This document shows positions 47,940 to 57,118 of a DNA stretch of 64,000 nucleotides, one piece after another. A program made the translations under genes and the position numbers. This stretch comes from Geobacter sp. (GTDB lineage Bacteria > Desulfobacterota > Desulfuromonadia > Geobacterales > Geobacteraceae), in contig DNJC01000127.1 in the NCBI GenBank assembly GCA_003490025.1, forward strand, positions 3,162 through 67,161, written 5' to 3'. The notes under the pieces are model-generated. The model did no database searches. It was given only the letters and a program-made list of their open reading frames with translations, and was not told the origin of the DNA. Position 1 is the stretch's first letter. Every line of letters begins with the position of its first letter.

Positions 47940-49862
47940 TCAGCACCCTCCCCCTTTCGGAGTGAAGGGCGTAGGGGCCGCGCCGCTGCTCGTTGCCCCG
48001 GCGCCGGTATAGACCTTGTCCTGCTCGAAGATGAGGTTGCCGGTCCCGTTGTAGTTGGGATAGGTCGTGATCGTCGGCCAGTCCACCGCACTGCTGTAAG
48101 TGCGAAGCATCTTCAATTCGTTGGCTGTGCCTTTCAGCGCATTGTCGTTGATGGTCTTGGTCGGCCTGAAAATCACATGCTCGGACCTCGTCACCGTATC
48201 CCATTTGGGGATCCCGCCCAGAGGGCCGCCGGCCTTGACATGGGTCGAGGCATCTGCGCCGGTGTACTTGTCGACGAAGTTGGTGCCGTTCCACTCCAGG
48301 TAGTTATTGGGAGCGGCAAAGAAAACCACCGACGGGCTGGCGGCCGGGTAGCTCGGGTAGGTGCCGTAATCGTCCGTCGCGATATAGGTGTTGTCGGTCG
48401 GCTCGTAGGCTGCGAGCATGGCCCATTCCTGCCAGGACCCGTCGTACATCCGGACATTCTGGAATTCGCATATCTCGTGGAAGACGTACCAGTAGATGGA
48501 GGCCAGGGCACCCGAGTTGCAGTAGACGACGATCGGTTTGCTGCCGTCGATGCCGGCTGCTGCGAAGAGCGGCAGCAGTTCGGCCTTGGTCTTGTATCCG
48601 CCGTCAGCCCGGCTAAGGGCCGGTACGGTGATGTTCCAGGCGCCTGCTTTGGTCACCTTGGCCCCTTTCACGATACCTTCGAACGCGGCTCCTTTTGCGC
48701 CCAGCGGGATCGCAAGCGGAGTGCCGCCGTTGAGATTCGGCCCGGCAGCAGTGGTGATCCCCACATAGGGATTAGGCAGGGTGATCGGGGGATTCGTGGT
48801 GCCGCTGAAAGCAACCCGTACCGGAGTTTCCTTGAACAGAATCTCGCTCAGGGTGAGCACCGCCGAGTCGGCACCGCGGGTAAAGAGCTTGGTGGTACCG
48901 GAATAGCTGTAACCCGCCAGTTGAAATATGTCGGGGATGCCGTCCGCGTTCTGATCGGCAAAGTAGTAGGCGACCGGCGGCTGCCGGGTGTCGAGAACCA
49001 CCACCTTGTTCGGGTCGGTGTCCGGCAGACTGGTGCGGCCGCTGTCGACCAGGGCGATCAACTCGCCGATGCCGATGCGGGAATCGAGATGTTTCTGGGA
49101 CAACTGGCTGACGCTGAAGGTCGAGGGAGTGACCAGCGGCAGGGTAACGCCCTTCTGCAGAGCGCCGCCGGCCATGGCGTAGGCCTTGTTGCCGCCGTTC
49201 AGGACGCGGATGTTCTCCTTGGCGAAGCCCCAGTAATAGAGGGTCCACCAGAGGCGGGACGGGCAAAAACCGGGGTAGTCGTACCTCGACGTGGAGATGA
49301 CGATGACGTCGTCCTTGGTGACGCCGTATTTCTGCAGCATCTGATCGATCAGCGCGCCGGTGCCGACTTCATGGTCCGCCTCGATGGGGCCGTCGTTTCG
49401 GACCGCCACCTCGTACCCCTCGTGGGAGACGTTGGGAATGGCGCCGGGGATATGGCCGAACATGCTGTCCGCCATGCCGTTGAAGGACTTGTACAGAGGG
49501 CTGGTCGCCCCACCGTACTGGTCGCTCAGGTTCTGCAGGACCTTGGCCTTGTCCCCCGCGAACCAGCTTTCCGTGTCCGAATAGGTGAAGACACCCGGGC
49601 CGTTCGGAACGCAATCAAGGATGATCACCCTTTTGCCGGTCTCGGTTTTCCCCTGGTTGTCGACCCAGGCCTTGACAGTGGCCGGTTCGACAAGGGATAT
49701 CCCCGAGACGCTGTCCTGTTTGTAGTACGCGGCCGAAGCCTTGGCTACGGGGTCATCGTACCCGCTGTTACTACAGCCCCACATCGCCAGGGTGCCGATA
49801 ACGGCAACTCCCAGTAAGACCAGTAGTGCGAACTTCGTTTTTTTAATCGTTTTCTCCGACAT
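47940..49862 (-). CDS. extH: ExtH, rhodanese-like lipoprotein of the ext operon
   Basis: This 640-residue lipoprotein has a lipobox MWGC (Cys30) after a hydrophobic stretch, so it is anchored outside the inner membrane. It contains two or more rhodanese-like units. One catalytic loop is VVYCNSGALASIYWY with Cys448; another segment, VVVLDTRQPPVAYYF, starts a unit, and VIILDCVPNGPG starts the first. Conserved segments such as DVIVISTSRYDYPGFCPSRL support the assignment. ExtH is the first gene of the Geobacter ext cluster for selenite/tellurite handling. ATG 49862 follows GGAGG; the next upstream Met is too far. Confidence 0.87.
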   Translation of the reverse strand: MSEKTIKKTKFALLVLLGVAVIGTLAMWGCSNSGYDDPVAKASAAYYKQDSVSGISLVEPATVKAWVDNQGKTETGKRVIILDCVPNGPGVFTYSDTESWFAGDKAKVLQNLSDQYGGATSPLYKSFNGMADSMFGHIPGAIPNVSHEGYEVAVRNDGPIEADHEVGTGALIDQMLQKYGVTKDDVIVISTSRYDYPGFCPSRLWWTLYYWGFAKENIRVLNGGNKAYAMAGGALQKGVTLPLVTPSTFSVSQLSQKHLDSRIGIGELIALVDSGRTSLPDTDPNKVVVLDTRQPPVAYYFADQNADGIPDIFQLAGYSYSGTTKLFTRGADSAVLTLSEILFKETPVRVAFSGTTNPPITLPNPYVGITTAAGPNLNGGTPLAIPLGAKGAAFEGIVKGAKVTKAGAWNITVPALSRADGGYKTKAELLPLFAAAGIDGSKPIVVYCNSGALASIYWYVFHEICEFQNVRMYDGSWQEWAMLAAYEPTDNTYIATDDYGTYPSYPAASPSVVFFAAPNNYLEWNGTNFVDKYTGADASTHVKAGGPLGGIPKWDTVTRSEHVIFRPTKTINDNALKGTANELKMLRTYSSAVDWPTITTYPNYNGTGNLIFEQDKVYTGAGATSSGAAPTPFTPKGGGC

Positions 49863-50217
49863 AATGCCTCCTCTCAAGAATCAGAAATGTCCGACACGCC
49901 CTTTGAAAAAATGAACTTTTGCCACCTCCCGCAATTGATTTTCTCCTTGCCTGGGCGCCCAACTCCGCATTCGAACCGAAGCACCGGTTAGTTCCGCAAA
50001 ATCAAATAAATCTTAGACGCGGCCACATGGAATGTGCGAACCGCTTCAGAACTCCTTATGGATAGTGTTGTAAATATCCTTAAATTCCTGTAGAAATAAA
50101 GCGAATGATTCTCACAAGGCTTTGCGTGATACGCACAGGGTGACGCGAGAGGCAGTGACTGCCACCGCTGCCCATGACGCTTTGGAGTGGAATTCTTAAT
50201 TCACGGGGCTTTATTTT
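49863..50217. promoter_or_regulatory. Divergent regulatory region between extH and the LysR gene
   Basis: These 355 bases separate two divergent genes and must carry both promoters. I see AT-rich stretches around 50050-50100 but no clear box pair. LysR-type sites (T-N11-A) are too loose to place by eye. Confidence 0.45.
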
Positions 50218-51150
50218 ATGGAATCGGTTTACCTGAAGACATTGATTGAGACAGTTAAAGCCGGGAGCCTTTCCAAGGCAGCGGATAACCTCTGCGTCAC
50301 CCCGTCCGCAGCTTCGCGTCGGATCAAATTCCTGGAGGAGCATTACGGCTATCCCTTGCTCGACCGTTCAAGCCCCGTGCTAAAGCCGACGCCGGCCGGC
50401 AGCCTCGTTGTAGAAAAGGCGAAAATGCTTCTGGAGATCGAGCAGGAACTGCTGCACGGATTAAACGAGATGGATAACGAGCCGCGGATAGCTTTTTGCT
50501 GTACCCCTGCGTTCGGCATTGCTCATCTGCCCAGCATACTGAAGGATTACATGCTGAATAACGTGGAAATGAACGATCTGAAGTTTTTCTTCAAGATGCC
50601 GGACATGGTCGTCGAGGGATTGAAGCAGCATCTTTTCGATCTGGCTGTCATTGAGCACTGCGCCTGCCTCGACCTGAAAGAGTTTTCGACTTTTCCTCTC
50701 CCTGACGACGAGATGATTTTTGTCAGCGCACCGTCTCTAGGGATCGCATCTGAAACAGCAGACCTGGATGTTCTTGTCCGGCAGCGTCTTTACAGCAGGA
50801 ATGAGGGATGCTGCTCGAGGGTTTTTCTGGATGGCAACATGAAGCATGTCGGGCGTGACATCCGCGATTTTCAAAAGATCATCATCTACGACGACCTTCA
50901 TCTCATCATCCAGGCCGTCCTCGATGGCGAAGGGATTGCCTTCATCTCTAACAGTGTTGTGGCTAAATACCTCGACGATGGCTTGCTCAGGACGCATCGA
51001 GTTGAAGGTTTCCGACACAACAGGAACAGGACTTTTGTCGTCTCCAACACAAAGCAGATAGACACCAATCTCATGGACTTCATCCGTTGTATCTTTTCAG
51101 CGTTTTCCTTGCCCTCGCCAACAGTTGAAAGCGCCGTCACAGGCCGGTAA
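50218..51150 (+). CDS. LysR-family transcriptional regulator of the ext cluster
   Basis: This 310-residue regulator has an N-terminal winged helix, MESVYLKTLIETVKAGSLSK then AADNLCVTPSAASRRIKFLE. A periplasmic-binding-protein-like effector domain (about 90-300) follows. It contains several cysteines (CCTPAF, EHCACLDLK, EGCCSRVF), which could sense metalloid. It is divergent from the ext operon, the usual arrangement for a LysR activator. The ribosome site before the ATG is weak. Confidence 0.85.
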   Translation: MESVYLKTLIETVKAGSLSKAADNLCVTPSAASRRIKFLEEHYGYPLLDRSSPVLKPTPAGSLVVEKAKMLLEIEQELLHGLNEMDNEPRIAFCCTPAFGIAHLPSILKDYMLNNVEMNDLKFFFKMPDMVVEGLKQHLFDLAVIEHCACLDLKEFSTFPLPDDEMIFVSAPSLGIASETADLDVLVRQRLYSRNEGCCSRVFLDGNMKHVGRDIRDFQKIIIYDDLHLIIQAVLDGEGIAFISNSVVAKYLDDGLLRTHRVEGFRHNRNRTFVVSNTKQIDTNLMDFIRCIFSAFSLPSPTVESAVTGR

Positions 51151-51266
51151 ACGTGGGTATGCACGCTCAGCCCCTGCAGCCACAACACTCGCAATTCCCG
51201 CTAGCCGCTTCTGACTCCTCAGCTACCTACCCTTGTCACCTGCCCCTTCGCGCCCTGAAAAAACCA

Positions 51267-51306
51267 TTGACAGCTTGATGATTGCGGACTATATGAGTAT
51301 ATAGTC
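51267..51306 (+). promoter_or_regulatory. Promoter with ArsR-type operator
   Basis: TTGACA (51267-51272) and TATATG (51290-51295) are 17 bases apart. GACTATAT-GAGT-ATATAGTC (51287-51306) is a palindrome with perfect eight-base arms overlapping the -10 box. The regulator gene starts 22 bases later. Confidence 0.75.
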
Positions 51307-51328
51307 ATTCACTGAAGAGGACGCCACA

Positions 51329-51643
51329 ATGAAAGAGCTGATCGAGTTCCGCGCTGAAATACTGAAAGCCCTGGCCCAGCCTACCCGGCTGAAAATAATA
51401 GACTTCCTCCGCGACGGAGAGCGTTGCGTCTGCGAGATTTTCCCCGCCATCGGCGAGGAGCAGTCCAACACCTCCCGCCACCTAAACATGATGCTGGCTG
51501 CGGGGGTCCTCTCCCGCCGCAAGGACGGATTGAAGATCTACTACGCGATCAAGCATGCCGAGATCCTCGAAATCATGGATATCGTAACAGGGGTGGTGAA
51601 ACAGGAAATTCACGGGCGGCACGACCTGCTCAAGGCAGTATGA
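51329..51643 (+). CDS. ArsR-family transcriptional repressor
   Basis: This 104-residue winged-helix repressor has ILKALAQPTRLKIIDFLRDG, metal-binding ERCVCEIFP (Cys33, Cys35), recognition helix EEQSNTSRHLNMMLAAGVL and wing RRKDGLKIYYAI. The CVC motif is arsenite-binding type. It leads an operon with a permease, two thioredoxins and CcdA, and its own promoter carries the likely operator. A GGAC site precedes the ATG. Confidence 0.92.
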   Translation: MKELIEFRAEILKALAQPTRLKIIDFLRDGERCVCEIFPAIGEEQSNTSRHLNMMLAAGVLSRRKDGLKIYYAIKHAEILEIMDIVTGVVKQEIHGRHDLLKAV

Positions 51644-51699
51644 AGCTATTTTTTTACCTCGTTAAGTGAGCAATCAACCAAACGCTCATGGAGTTGTCC

Positions 51700-52647
51700 A
51701 TGCTGAAAAGCTTTGCCGACTACATAGTCTTCACCCTGATTGGCCTCTCCCCCGGTTCACGTTCCGGCGAGGCGCTCGACTTCTTCATCTACGACACGCT
51801 GAAGATCTTCCTGCTGCTTACCACCATCATCTTCGTGGTGGCTATCATCCGCACCTCCTTCCCTCCTGAAAAGACCAAGAGGATGCTCTCCCGCAAACGG
51901 GAATTCGTCGGCAACATCCTGGCTGCCCTGCTCGGCATCGTCACCCCCTTTTGCTCCTGTTCCGCTGTTCCGCTCTTCATCGGATTCGTGGAGTCGGGAG
52001 TCCCCCTGGGGGTCACTTTCTCGTTCCTGATATCCTCCCCCATGGTGAACGAGGTGGCGCTGATCATGCTTTGGGGGCTCTTCGGCTGGAAGATCGCGCT
52101 GATATACATCGGCACCGGCCTCCTGGTAGCCGTTGTCGCCGGCATCGTCATCGGCAAACTGAAGATGGAAAAGTACGTCCAGGACTATGTCTGGGAGATG
52201 CAGGTGGGCCACAGCGAGATTACGGTCTTGAGCTTCCGGGAGAAAGTGGACTACGCCAGGGATTACACTCTGAGCCTTTTGAAGAAGATCTGGCCCTACG
52301 TGGTGGTTGGCGTTGGCCTTGGCGCCTTCATCCACGGCTATGTTCCGGCAGACTTCCTGGTGCGCTGGGCCGGGCGGGACAATATTTTCGCCGTGCCGGT
52401 TGCGGTGGCGCTGGGAGTGCCCCTGTACAGCAACGCCGCCGGTGTGATCCCCATCGTCCATGCCCTGATGGAAAAAGGGATGGCAATCGGGACGGTGCTG
52501 GCCTTCATGATGGCGGTAACCGCCCTCTCCCTGCCCGAAGCGATCATTCTGAGCAAGGTGTTGAAGAAACCGTTACTGGCCACCTTTTTTGGCACCGTAG
52601 CCATGGCCATTGTCATCGTCGGCTACCTGTTCAACGCGATTCTTTAG
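51700..52647 (+). CDS. Permease of the DUF318/ArsP type
   Basis: This 315-residue membrane permease has two four-helix bundles joined by a charged loop. The Cys motif VTPFCSCSAVPLFIGFVESG lies in the third or fourth helix, and the repeat YSNAAGVIPIVHALMEKGMA lies in the second half. The family includes ArsP (organoarsenical efflux) and metal permeases. ATG 51700 is preferred because GGAG lies six bases upstream; ATG 51688 would add four residues. It follows the ArsR gene and precedes thioredoxin-like genes, so it probably exports a soft metal or metalloid. Confidence 0.83.
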   Translation: MLKSFADYIVFTLIGLSPGSRSGEALDFFIYDTLKIFLLLTTIIFVVAIIRTSFPPEKTKRMLSRKREFVGNILAALLGIVTPFCSCSAVPLFIGFVESGVPLGVTFSFLISSPMVNEVALIMLWGLFGWKIALIYIGTGLLVAVVAGIVIGKLKMEKYVQDYVWEMQVGHSEITVLSFREKVDYARDYTLSLLKKIWPYVVVGVGLGAFIHGYVPADFLVRWAGRDNIFAVPVAVALGVPLYSNAAGVIPIVHALMEKGMAIGTVLAFMMAVTALSLPEAIILSKVLKKPLLATFFGTVAMAIVIVGYLFNAIL

Positions 52648-52716
52648 GCTTGAAAGAAGCAACATGAATGCGATCCAGTTTCTAATAACGTCGGAAATAC
52701 AAAAGGAGACCAAACA

Positions 52717-52944
52717 ATGAAAATCGAAGTTCTCGGCACCGGCTGCGCCAAGTGCAAGGCCCTCTATGAAAACGTGAAGAAGGCTGTGGAAGAAACCGGT
52801 ACATGCGCTGCGGTTGTGAAAGTGGAGGATATCCCTTCCATCATGAAATACGGGGTGATGAGCACGCCGGCGCTGGTTATCGACGGGCAAGTTAAATTCT
52901 CAGGCAAAGTGGCTTCAACTATCGAAATCATGGGGATGCTGTAG
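52717..52944 (+). CDS. Small thioredoxin-fold protein
   Basis: This 75-residue redox protein has the active-site motif GTGCAKCKALYENV (Cys10-x-x-Cys13) and the cis-Pro region MSTPALVIDGQVKFSGK. It is the minimal MTH895-like thioredoxin often encoded beside ArsP/permease genes. It may reduce the metalloid substrate or keep the permease cysteines reduced. GGAG precedes the ATG. Confidence 0.9.
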   Translation: MKIEVLGTGCAKCKALYENVKKAVEETGTCAAVVKVEDIPSIMKYGVMSTPALVIDGQVKFSGKVASTIEIMGML

Positions 52945-52965
52945 AAGGCCTCGGAAGGAGAATTC

Positions 52966-53349
52966 ATGAAAAGATCCGTAACAGCTTTCGCCGTCACCCT
53001 GATGTTTGCCGCAGTCGCCCGGGCGGAACTCCCCTCGGCCAATGACGCCGCCATCCGCGCAGCCCTGACATCTGGCAAGCCGTCGGTCATCGATTTGGGC
53101 GCCCGCACCTGCATCCCCTGCAAGAAGATGGCGCCAATACTCGAATCGCTGTCGACCGAGTACCGTGGCAAGGCCTCGGTGCTCTTCATCGACGTACACG
53201 AAAACGAGGCTGCAGCGGACAAGTTCCGCATCCAGATGATTCCCACCCAGATCTTCTTCAACGCCCAGGGCAAGGAGATCAAGCGCCACATCGGCTTCAT
53301 GGAAAAGTCGGAGATCGTCAAGGACCTGAAGGCGGCGGGGCTCAAGTGA
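52966..53349 (+). CDS. Periplasmic thioredoxin-family protein
   Basis: This 127-residue exported thioredoxin has a signal peptide (1-19, ending AVARAEL) and the active site GARTCIPCKKMAPILESL with CIPC. The cis-Pro segment is IQMIPTQIFFNAQGKEI. It stands before the CcdA gene and its stop overlaps that start, so CcdA probably keeps it reduced. In an ArsR-controlled operon it may protect or reduce periplasmic targets. Confidence 0.88.
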   Translation: MKRSVTAFAVTLMFAAVARAELPSANDAAIRAALTSGKPSVIDLGARTCIPCKKMAPILESLSTEYRGKASVLFIDVHENEAAADKFRIQMIPTQIFFNAQGKEIKRHIGFMEKSEIVKDLKAAGLK

Positions 53350-54032
53350 ATCTCCTCGACAACATCGAGCAGATCGTTGCCGCCTACCCTCTGCTTGCCT
53401 TCGGCGCAGTATTCCTGGCGGGGGTGATCTCCTCCGCCTCGCCATGCGTCCTGGCCACCATACCGCTGGTTGTCGGCTTCGTCGGAGGCTACTCCGAGGG
53501 GGACCGCTGGAAGGCTTTCCGCTATTCGCTGGCCTTCATACTTGGGCTCTCTCTCACCTTCACGGCTTTTGGCGCCGCGGCCGGTTTGCTGGGGACCATG
53601 TTCGGCACGCTGGGCGGTTGGTGGTACGTCGCTGCCGGGGTCGTGGCGCTGGTGATGGGAGGTCAGATGATGGGGCTTTATGAAATCAGCCTGCCCGTCA
53701 AGCGGGATTTCAAGCCAAAGCGAGGGGGGCTGGTCGGTGCGTTCCTGCTGGGGCTCTTCTTCGGGGTGGTCTCCTCACCGTGCGCCACTCCGGTACTGGT
53801 GGTGCTCCTCACCTTCGTGGCGACCAAGGGGCAGGTTCTCTATGGCGTAGCCCTCCTTTTCACCTACGCCATCGGCCACTGTCTGCTCATGTTGGCCGCC
53901 GGCACCTTTACCGGGTTCATCGAAGCGTTCGTCAAGGCAAAAGGAGTAGTCGACTTCTCCCTCTGGGCCAAGCGTGTAAGCGGTTCGGTAGTTGTCCTTG
54001 TGGGTGCCTGGTTTGTCTGGCAGGGGCTTTGA
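53346..54032 (+). CDS. ccdA-like: CcdA/DsbD-type transmembrane thiol transporter
   Basis: This 228-residue membrane protein has six helices and the reactive Cys pair in the motifs ISSASPCVLATIPLVVGFVGG and FFGVVSSPCATPVLVVLL. It moves electrons from cytoplasmic thioredoxin to periplasmic partners. The GTG start overlaps the thioredoxin stop (GTGA). It is the last gene of the ArsR-led operon and is tail-to-tail with the DUF2157 gene. The symbol is used in the cytochrome-biogenesis CcdA sense, not the antitoxin. Confidence 0.88.
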   Translation: MNLLDNIEQIVAAYPLLAFGAVFLAGVISSASPCVLATIPLVVGFVGGYSEGDRWKAFRYSLAFILGLSLTFTAFGAAAGLLGTMFGTLGGWWYVAAGVVALVMGGQMMGLYEISLPVKRDFKPKRGGLVGAFLLGLFFGVVSSPCATPVLVVLLTFVATKGQVLYGVALLFTYAIGHCLLMLAAGTFTGFIEAFVKAKGVVDFSLWAKRVSGSVVVLVGAWFVWQGL

Positions 54033-54049
54033 AATACGGCTTGCTTTGG

Positions 54050-55084
54050 TTATCGACGCCTCTCGACCAATTCTCTCAATGGCAACGGAAGCAGTCCACG
54101 AAGGGTGTTGCTGATAGACTCTTCATGCCGTTGCCAGACGATCCCGAGATAGATGACACCAAGACCAATGACTGTCAAGATAAACGGAAACATCATGCTG
54201 TCCTTGAATACATCGTATGCCAGATGTCCAACGTATCCGGCCGCACCCATCCCCCCGAAGACGGCGAATACCCTGCGAGAGAGGGTGGCGCCAACGACAA
54301 TCATCGTGAGGTTGATGCAGAGGTAAATGAATTTGTTCAACTCGCTGGTTGAATGCATCATGGACAAACCGCCCCAAAAAGCCAGTACACCGAAAATGTA
54401 GAGCCAGAAGGCATAATCCTTTTCGCGCCATGACCGGATGTCCACCCAGAAAGCCAACAGACAGATAAGCAGTCCAAACCAGAGGGATACCAGTTTTCGC
54501 AAATCCCAGCTTAGATCTGCTTCGCCAAACAGCAATGGTGTCAAGTCCATGCTCATATACCAGAGCGTGACCGCCAACGGCATGACCAGGAATGGCAGAC
54601 GATAGCGCCACAGCATGATTGCGCCGGTGGCGAGCGTGGCAAGTTCCATGAAAATCCAGCGCCAATCGATATGGGTGTGATACTCCCTGTAGACGTGACC
54701 TTCAGGCCAAAAACCAAGCGCGACCTGCAAGCCATAGACAGCCAAAGGGGTAAGTACCACGACAAAGGTTGCCATGATGCCGGCAGGAATCTCCAGGTGC
54801 TTCCGACTCAGGAAAAATTCAGTGAGCCAGAGTCCCGCCACGGCATAAACGAGGGCAATGGTAAGGAGCCCCCACCCGCCGAAACGCTCCCACCCCAGAT
54901 TCATGAACAGGGTCATGGCTCCAATGGCGGTCAATCCGCCAAGGTAGTAGAGAATATGGGTGAAATGAAAGCTTGCCGTGTCCTTTTGACGATCACGCAG
55001 GAATAGCCAAAGCTGCTCCGCTTGAAGCTCGCTGACAACCCCCTTCGAAGCTGCCTCCTCCAGCGTCTCACGATTCAGTTCCAT
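54050..55084 (-). CDS. DUF2157 membrane protein
   Basis: This 344-residue integral membrane protein has a soluble N-terminus (LEEAASKGVVSELQAEQLW) and about nine to ten helices. The pattern is that of DUF2157-type proteins, with unknown function. There is no neighbour in the same direction with a related role. The start ATG follows GGAGA. The C-terminal end is basic (LRELVERRR). Confidence 0.75.
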   Translation of the reverse strand: MELNRETLEEAASKGVVSELQAEQLWLFLRDRQKDTASFHFTHILYYLGGLTAIGAMTLFMNLGWERFGGWGLLTIALVYAVAGLWLTEFFLSRKHLEIPAGIMATFVVVLTPLAVYGLQVALGFWPEGHVYREYHTHIDWRWIFMELATLATGAIMLWRYRLPFLVMPLAVTLWYMSMDLTPLLFGEADLSWDLRKLVSLWFGLLICLLAFWVDIRSWREKDYAFWLYIFGVLAFWGGLSMMHSTSELNKFIYLCINLTMIVVGATLSRRVFAVFGGMGAAGYVGHLAYDVFKDSMMFPFILTVIGLGVIYLGIVWQRHEESISNTLRGLLPLPLRELVERRR

Positions 55085-55155
55085 TATTTCTCCGAACGGT
55101 GCTGCGCCTGACCTGCCGGGCAGGCTTTAGGCCCGGTCATCTTAAACCTGCGCAA

Positions 55156-55977
55156 TCACAGCGCCTGAAGCAGCCTCTCGACAATCTCGCGCTCACTTTC
55201 CGTCACACCAGCCCGCCCCACTCGGCTGAGTTCGACCAGCGTCGCCTTGACCAAGGCGCAATGGCTCGCGTACAGCTTGCCGATGTTTTCCGGTGTCAGT
55301 GGAAACCAGCGGACGGCGCGCGCATCGCTCCCCGCTACAGGATCCAATCGCAGCGCCGTCTCGGGGTCCAGGTGGAGGTGTTTGGCAGTGGTCTCCATCC
55401 AGGCATGGTCGGTGTTGCGCGGGTCGTCCACATACCCCTGGTAGATCAGGCACCCCAGGCTCATATCCAAAACGACGCCGGTCTCCTCCCTGAGTTCCCG
55501 CGTCAGCGTGGCGGATATCTCCTCGCCCTTGTCCACCATGCCGCCGGGTATGGCCCACTGACCGTTATCTCTGCGCTGCACGGCGAGCATCTCCACGCTC
55601 CGGTCTGTGCTGTTGATGCAGGTGATGATCGGGTCTGCGGCGTAGTTGGGTCCCCACTTCCCCAGAAGCCCTCTCCCGGCCATGCCGGTCCTGCCAGCCG
55701 GGTTCAACGCTCTTCCCTTTCCGTCGAGGCGCAGCATCCCGGCGAAGCTCTGCCGCGGAGTTTCCTTCAGAAGGGAGATGTCCTCCGGGTCTGCCCAGCC
55801 GCCAGGGTTGCTGCTGGAATCGTTCCTGAGCACCACGGGAGAAACATAGTAGGGGGGAGAGTAGTCCGGATACTCGCTCTCCCAGCTGACCAAGCTGTCG
55901 GGTACAGGGAACCGTTCCGGATATTCCGTCGGCTTTTCAAGCCGGGCCTTGACGTGCAAGACCGTCTGTTCTGCCAT
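55156..55977 (-). CDS. NUDT9-like ADP-ribose pyrophosphatase
   Basis: This 273-residue Nudix hydrolase matches the mammalian NUDT9/TRPM2-type family. The N-terminal part has SPPYYVSPVVLRNDSSSNPG and GWADPED, then RALNPAGRTGMAGRG. The Nudix box is G146-x5-E152-x7-R160-E161-L-x-E164-E165-x-G167 (GGMVDKGEEISATL then TRELREETGV). It should split ADP-ribose to AMP and ribose 5-phosphate. ATG 55977 follows GAGG. It is interesting in a genome with TIR effectors that release ADP-ribose, but it is 38 kb away. Confidence 0.87.
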   Translation of the reverse strand: MAEQTVLHVKARLEKPTEYPERFPVPDSLVSWESEYPDYSPPYYVSPVVLRNDSSSNPGGWADPEDISLLKETPRQSFAGMLRLDGKGRALNPAGRTGMAGRGLLGKWGPNYAADPIITCINSTDRSVEMLAVQRRDNGQWAIPGGMVDKGEEISATLTRELREETGVVLDMSLGCLIYQGYVDDPRNTDHAWMETTAKHLHLDPETALRLDPVAGSDARAVRWFPLTPENIGKLYASHCALVKATLVELSRVGRAGVTESEREIVERLLQAL

Positions 55978-56049
55978 AATAACCTCGCTTCCGTGTAGAG
56001 AACCCGCTCCTGAGTTTGCCGTCATCGTTCGTAAACGGCGTGGGGTTCT

Positions 56050-57018
56050 TCAATCGATTCCAAACCGGTTCACCTTGTTTTTGCCCTCGGATTTTGCCCT
56101 ATAGACGGCCGCATCTGCTTGCTCTAACAATGCACCGTGAGTCATCCCCTTCCGGTAGGCGGCCAAACCTATGCTCATGGTCTGGGATATGGTTTTTAGG
56201 AGGCCGTCCTTTGTCTCGACGACTACAGGCTCTTTTTCATAGGTTTTTCTGATTCGCTCGGCCAGAATCCAGGCCATGGTCAAATCCGTGCCGGAAAGAA
56301 TCACCACGAATTCCTCCCCGCCGTACCGGAAAGCACGATCGCACTTCCTGAGGGTTTTCTGGAGCATGCCCCCCAAGGCGGAAAGTATCTTATCGCCGCA
56401 GGCGTGGCCGTAGGTATCATTGACCAGCTTGAAATCGTCCAGGTCGATCATCATCGCGGTGAGGGGTTCATCGCCTCGTTGGGAACGGATGATTTCGTCA
56501 TCTATCACAGTGGTCAGGTAGTTGCGGTTGTAAAGTCCGGTCAGTTTATCCGTAATCACCAGTTCCAGAATCTCTCTGTTCCTGGAATCGAGGTTCTCCA
56601 CCGCGGAAAGCAGTTCCCTATTCAGGTACTCTATCTTTTCGAGATGCTTCCGAGAGGTCCTTTTCTCTTCGCGGAGCGAAAACAGCAAGTTGTTCAGCGC
56701 CTCACCTACTTCCTCGCACAGGGTGGGACAGGACTCCTTGAAGACATCGCATTGCCTGCATCCCCCGCACTTTTCGACAAAATCGCCTTGGACCGTTCCG
56801 CAGCAATAGGTTCCGGCGCGATACCAGCAAGGGACGTCTGTATTGCCGTGCGCGACGCAATCCGACTTTTCACAGTCATTTTTCTCCCAGCAGTGGACGG
56901 TATGCGCATTGTGAAACGTGATCTCATCGTCGCGAGCTACCTGGTACAGAATGGGGATTATCTCTTCGCGGATGCGATTGCAGATGGTTTCACTGGAGAC
57001 CGCTTGCTTGCCAAACAT
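56050..57018 (-). CDS. Diguanylate cyclase with Cys-rich (two-CW type) sensor
   Basis: This 322-residue protein has an N-terminal region with eleven cysteines at about 43-101: HCWEKNDCEKSDCVAHGN, CWYRAGTYCCG, CGGCRQCDVF, ESCPTLC. This is the two-CW domain, probably a metal- or redox-binding sensor. A short coiled coil (about 105-150) and a GGDEF domain follow. Active-site YGGEEF and LTGLYNRNYLT indicate cyclic-di-GMP synthesis. The RxxD inhibitory site is not evident. ATG 57018 follows GGGAG. Confidence 0.87.
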   Translation of the reverse strand: MFGKQAVSSETICNRIREEIIPILYQVARDDEITFHNAHTVHCWEKNDCEKSDCVAHGNTDVPCWYRAGTYCCGTVQGDFVEKCGGCRQCDVFKESCPTLCEEVGEALNNLLFSLREEKRTSRKHLEKIEYLNRELLSAVENLDSRNREILELVITDKLTGLYNRNYLTTVIDDEIIRSQRGDEPLTAMMIDLDDFKLVNDTYGHACGDKILSALGGMLQKTLRKCDRAFRYGGEEFVVILSGTDLTMAWILAERIRKTYEKEPVVVETKDGLLKTISQTMSIGLAAYRKGMTHGALLEQADAAVYRAKSEGKNKVNRFGID

Positions 57019-57118
57019 AACTCCCTCCTGCGCAATCCCTGCTAGACGTCCCCGGGACTCCCTCCGGCGCATTCAAGAGATACCATGATTAGAATTTTTT
57101 ACAACTAGAGTGCTTATC

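Noticed and set aside
47865..49817. 650-codon open frame on the plus strand opposite extH
   Set aside because: It is an antisense shadow of a GC-rich gene; extH has the lipobox, the rhodanese motif and a ribosome site, while the opposite frame has no recognisable domain.
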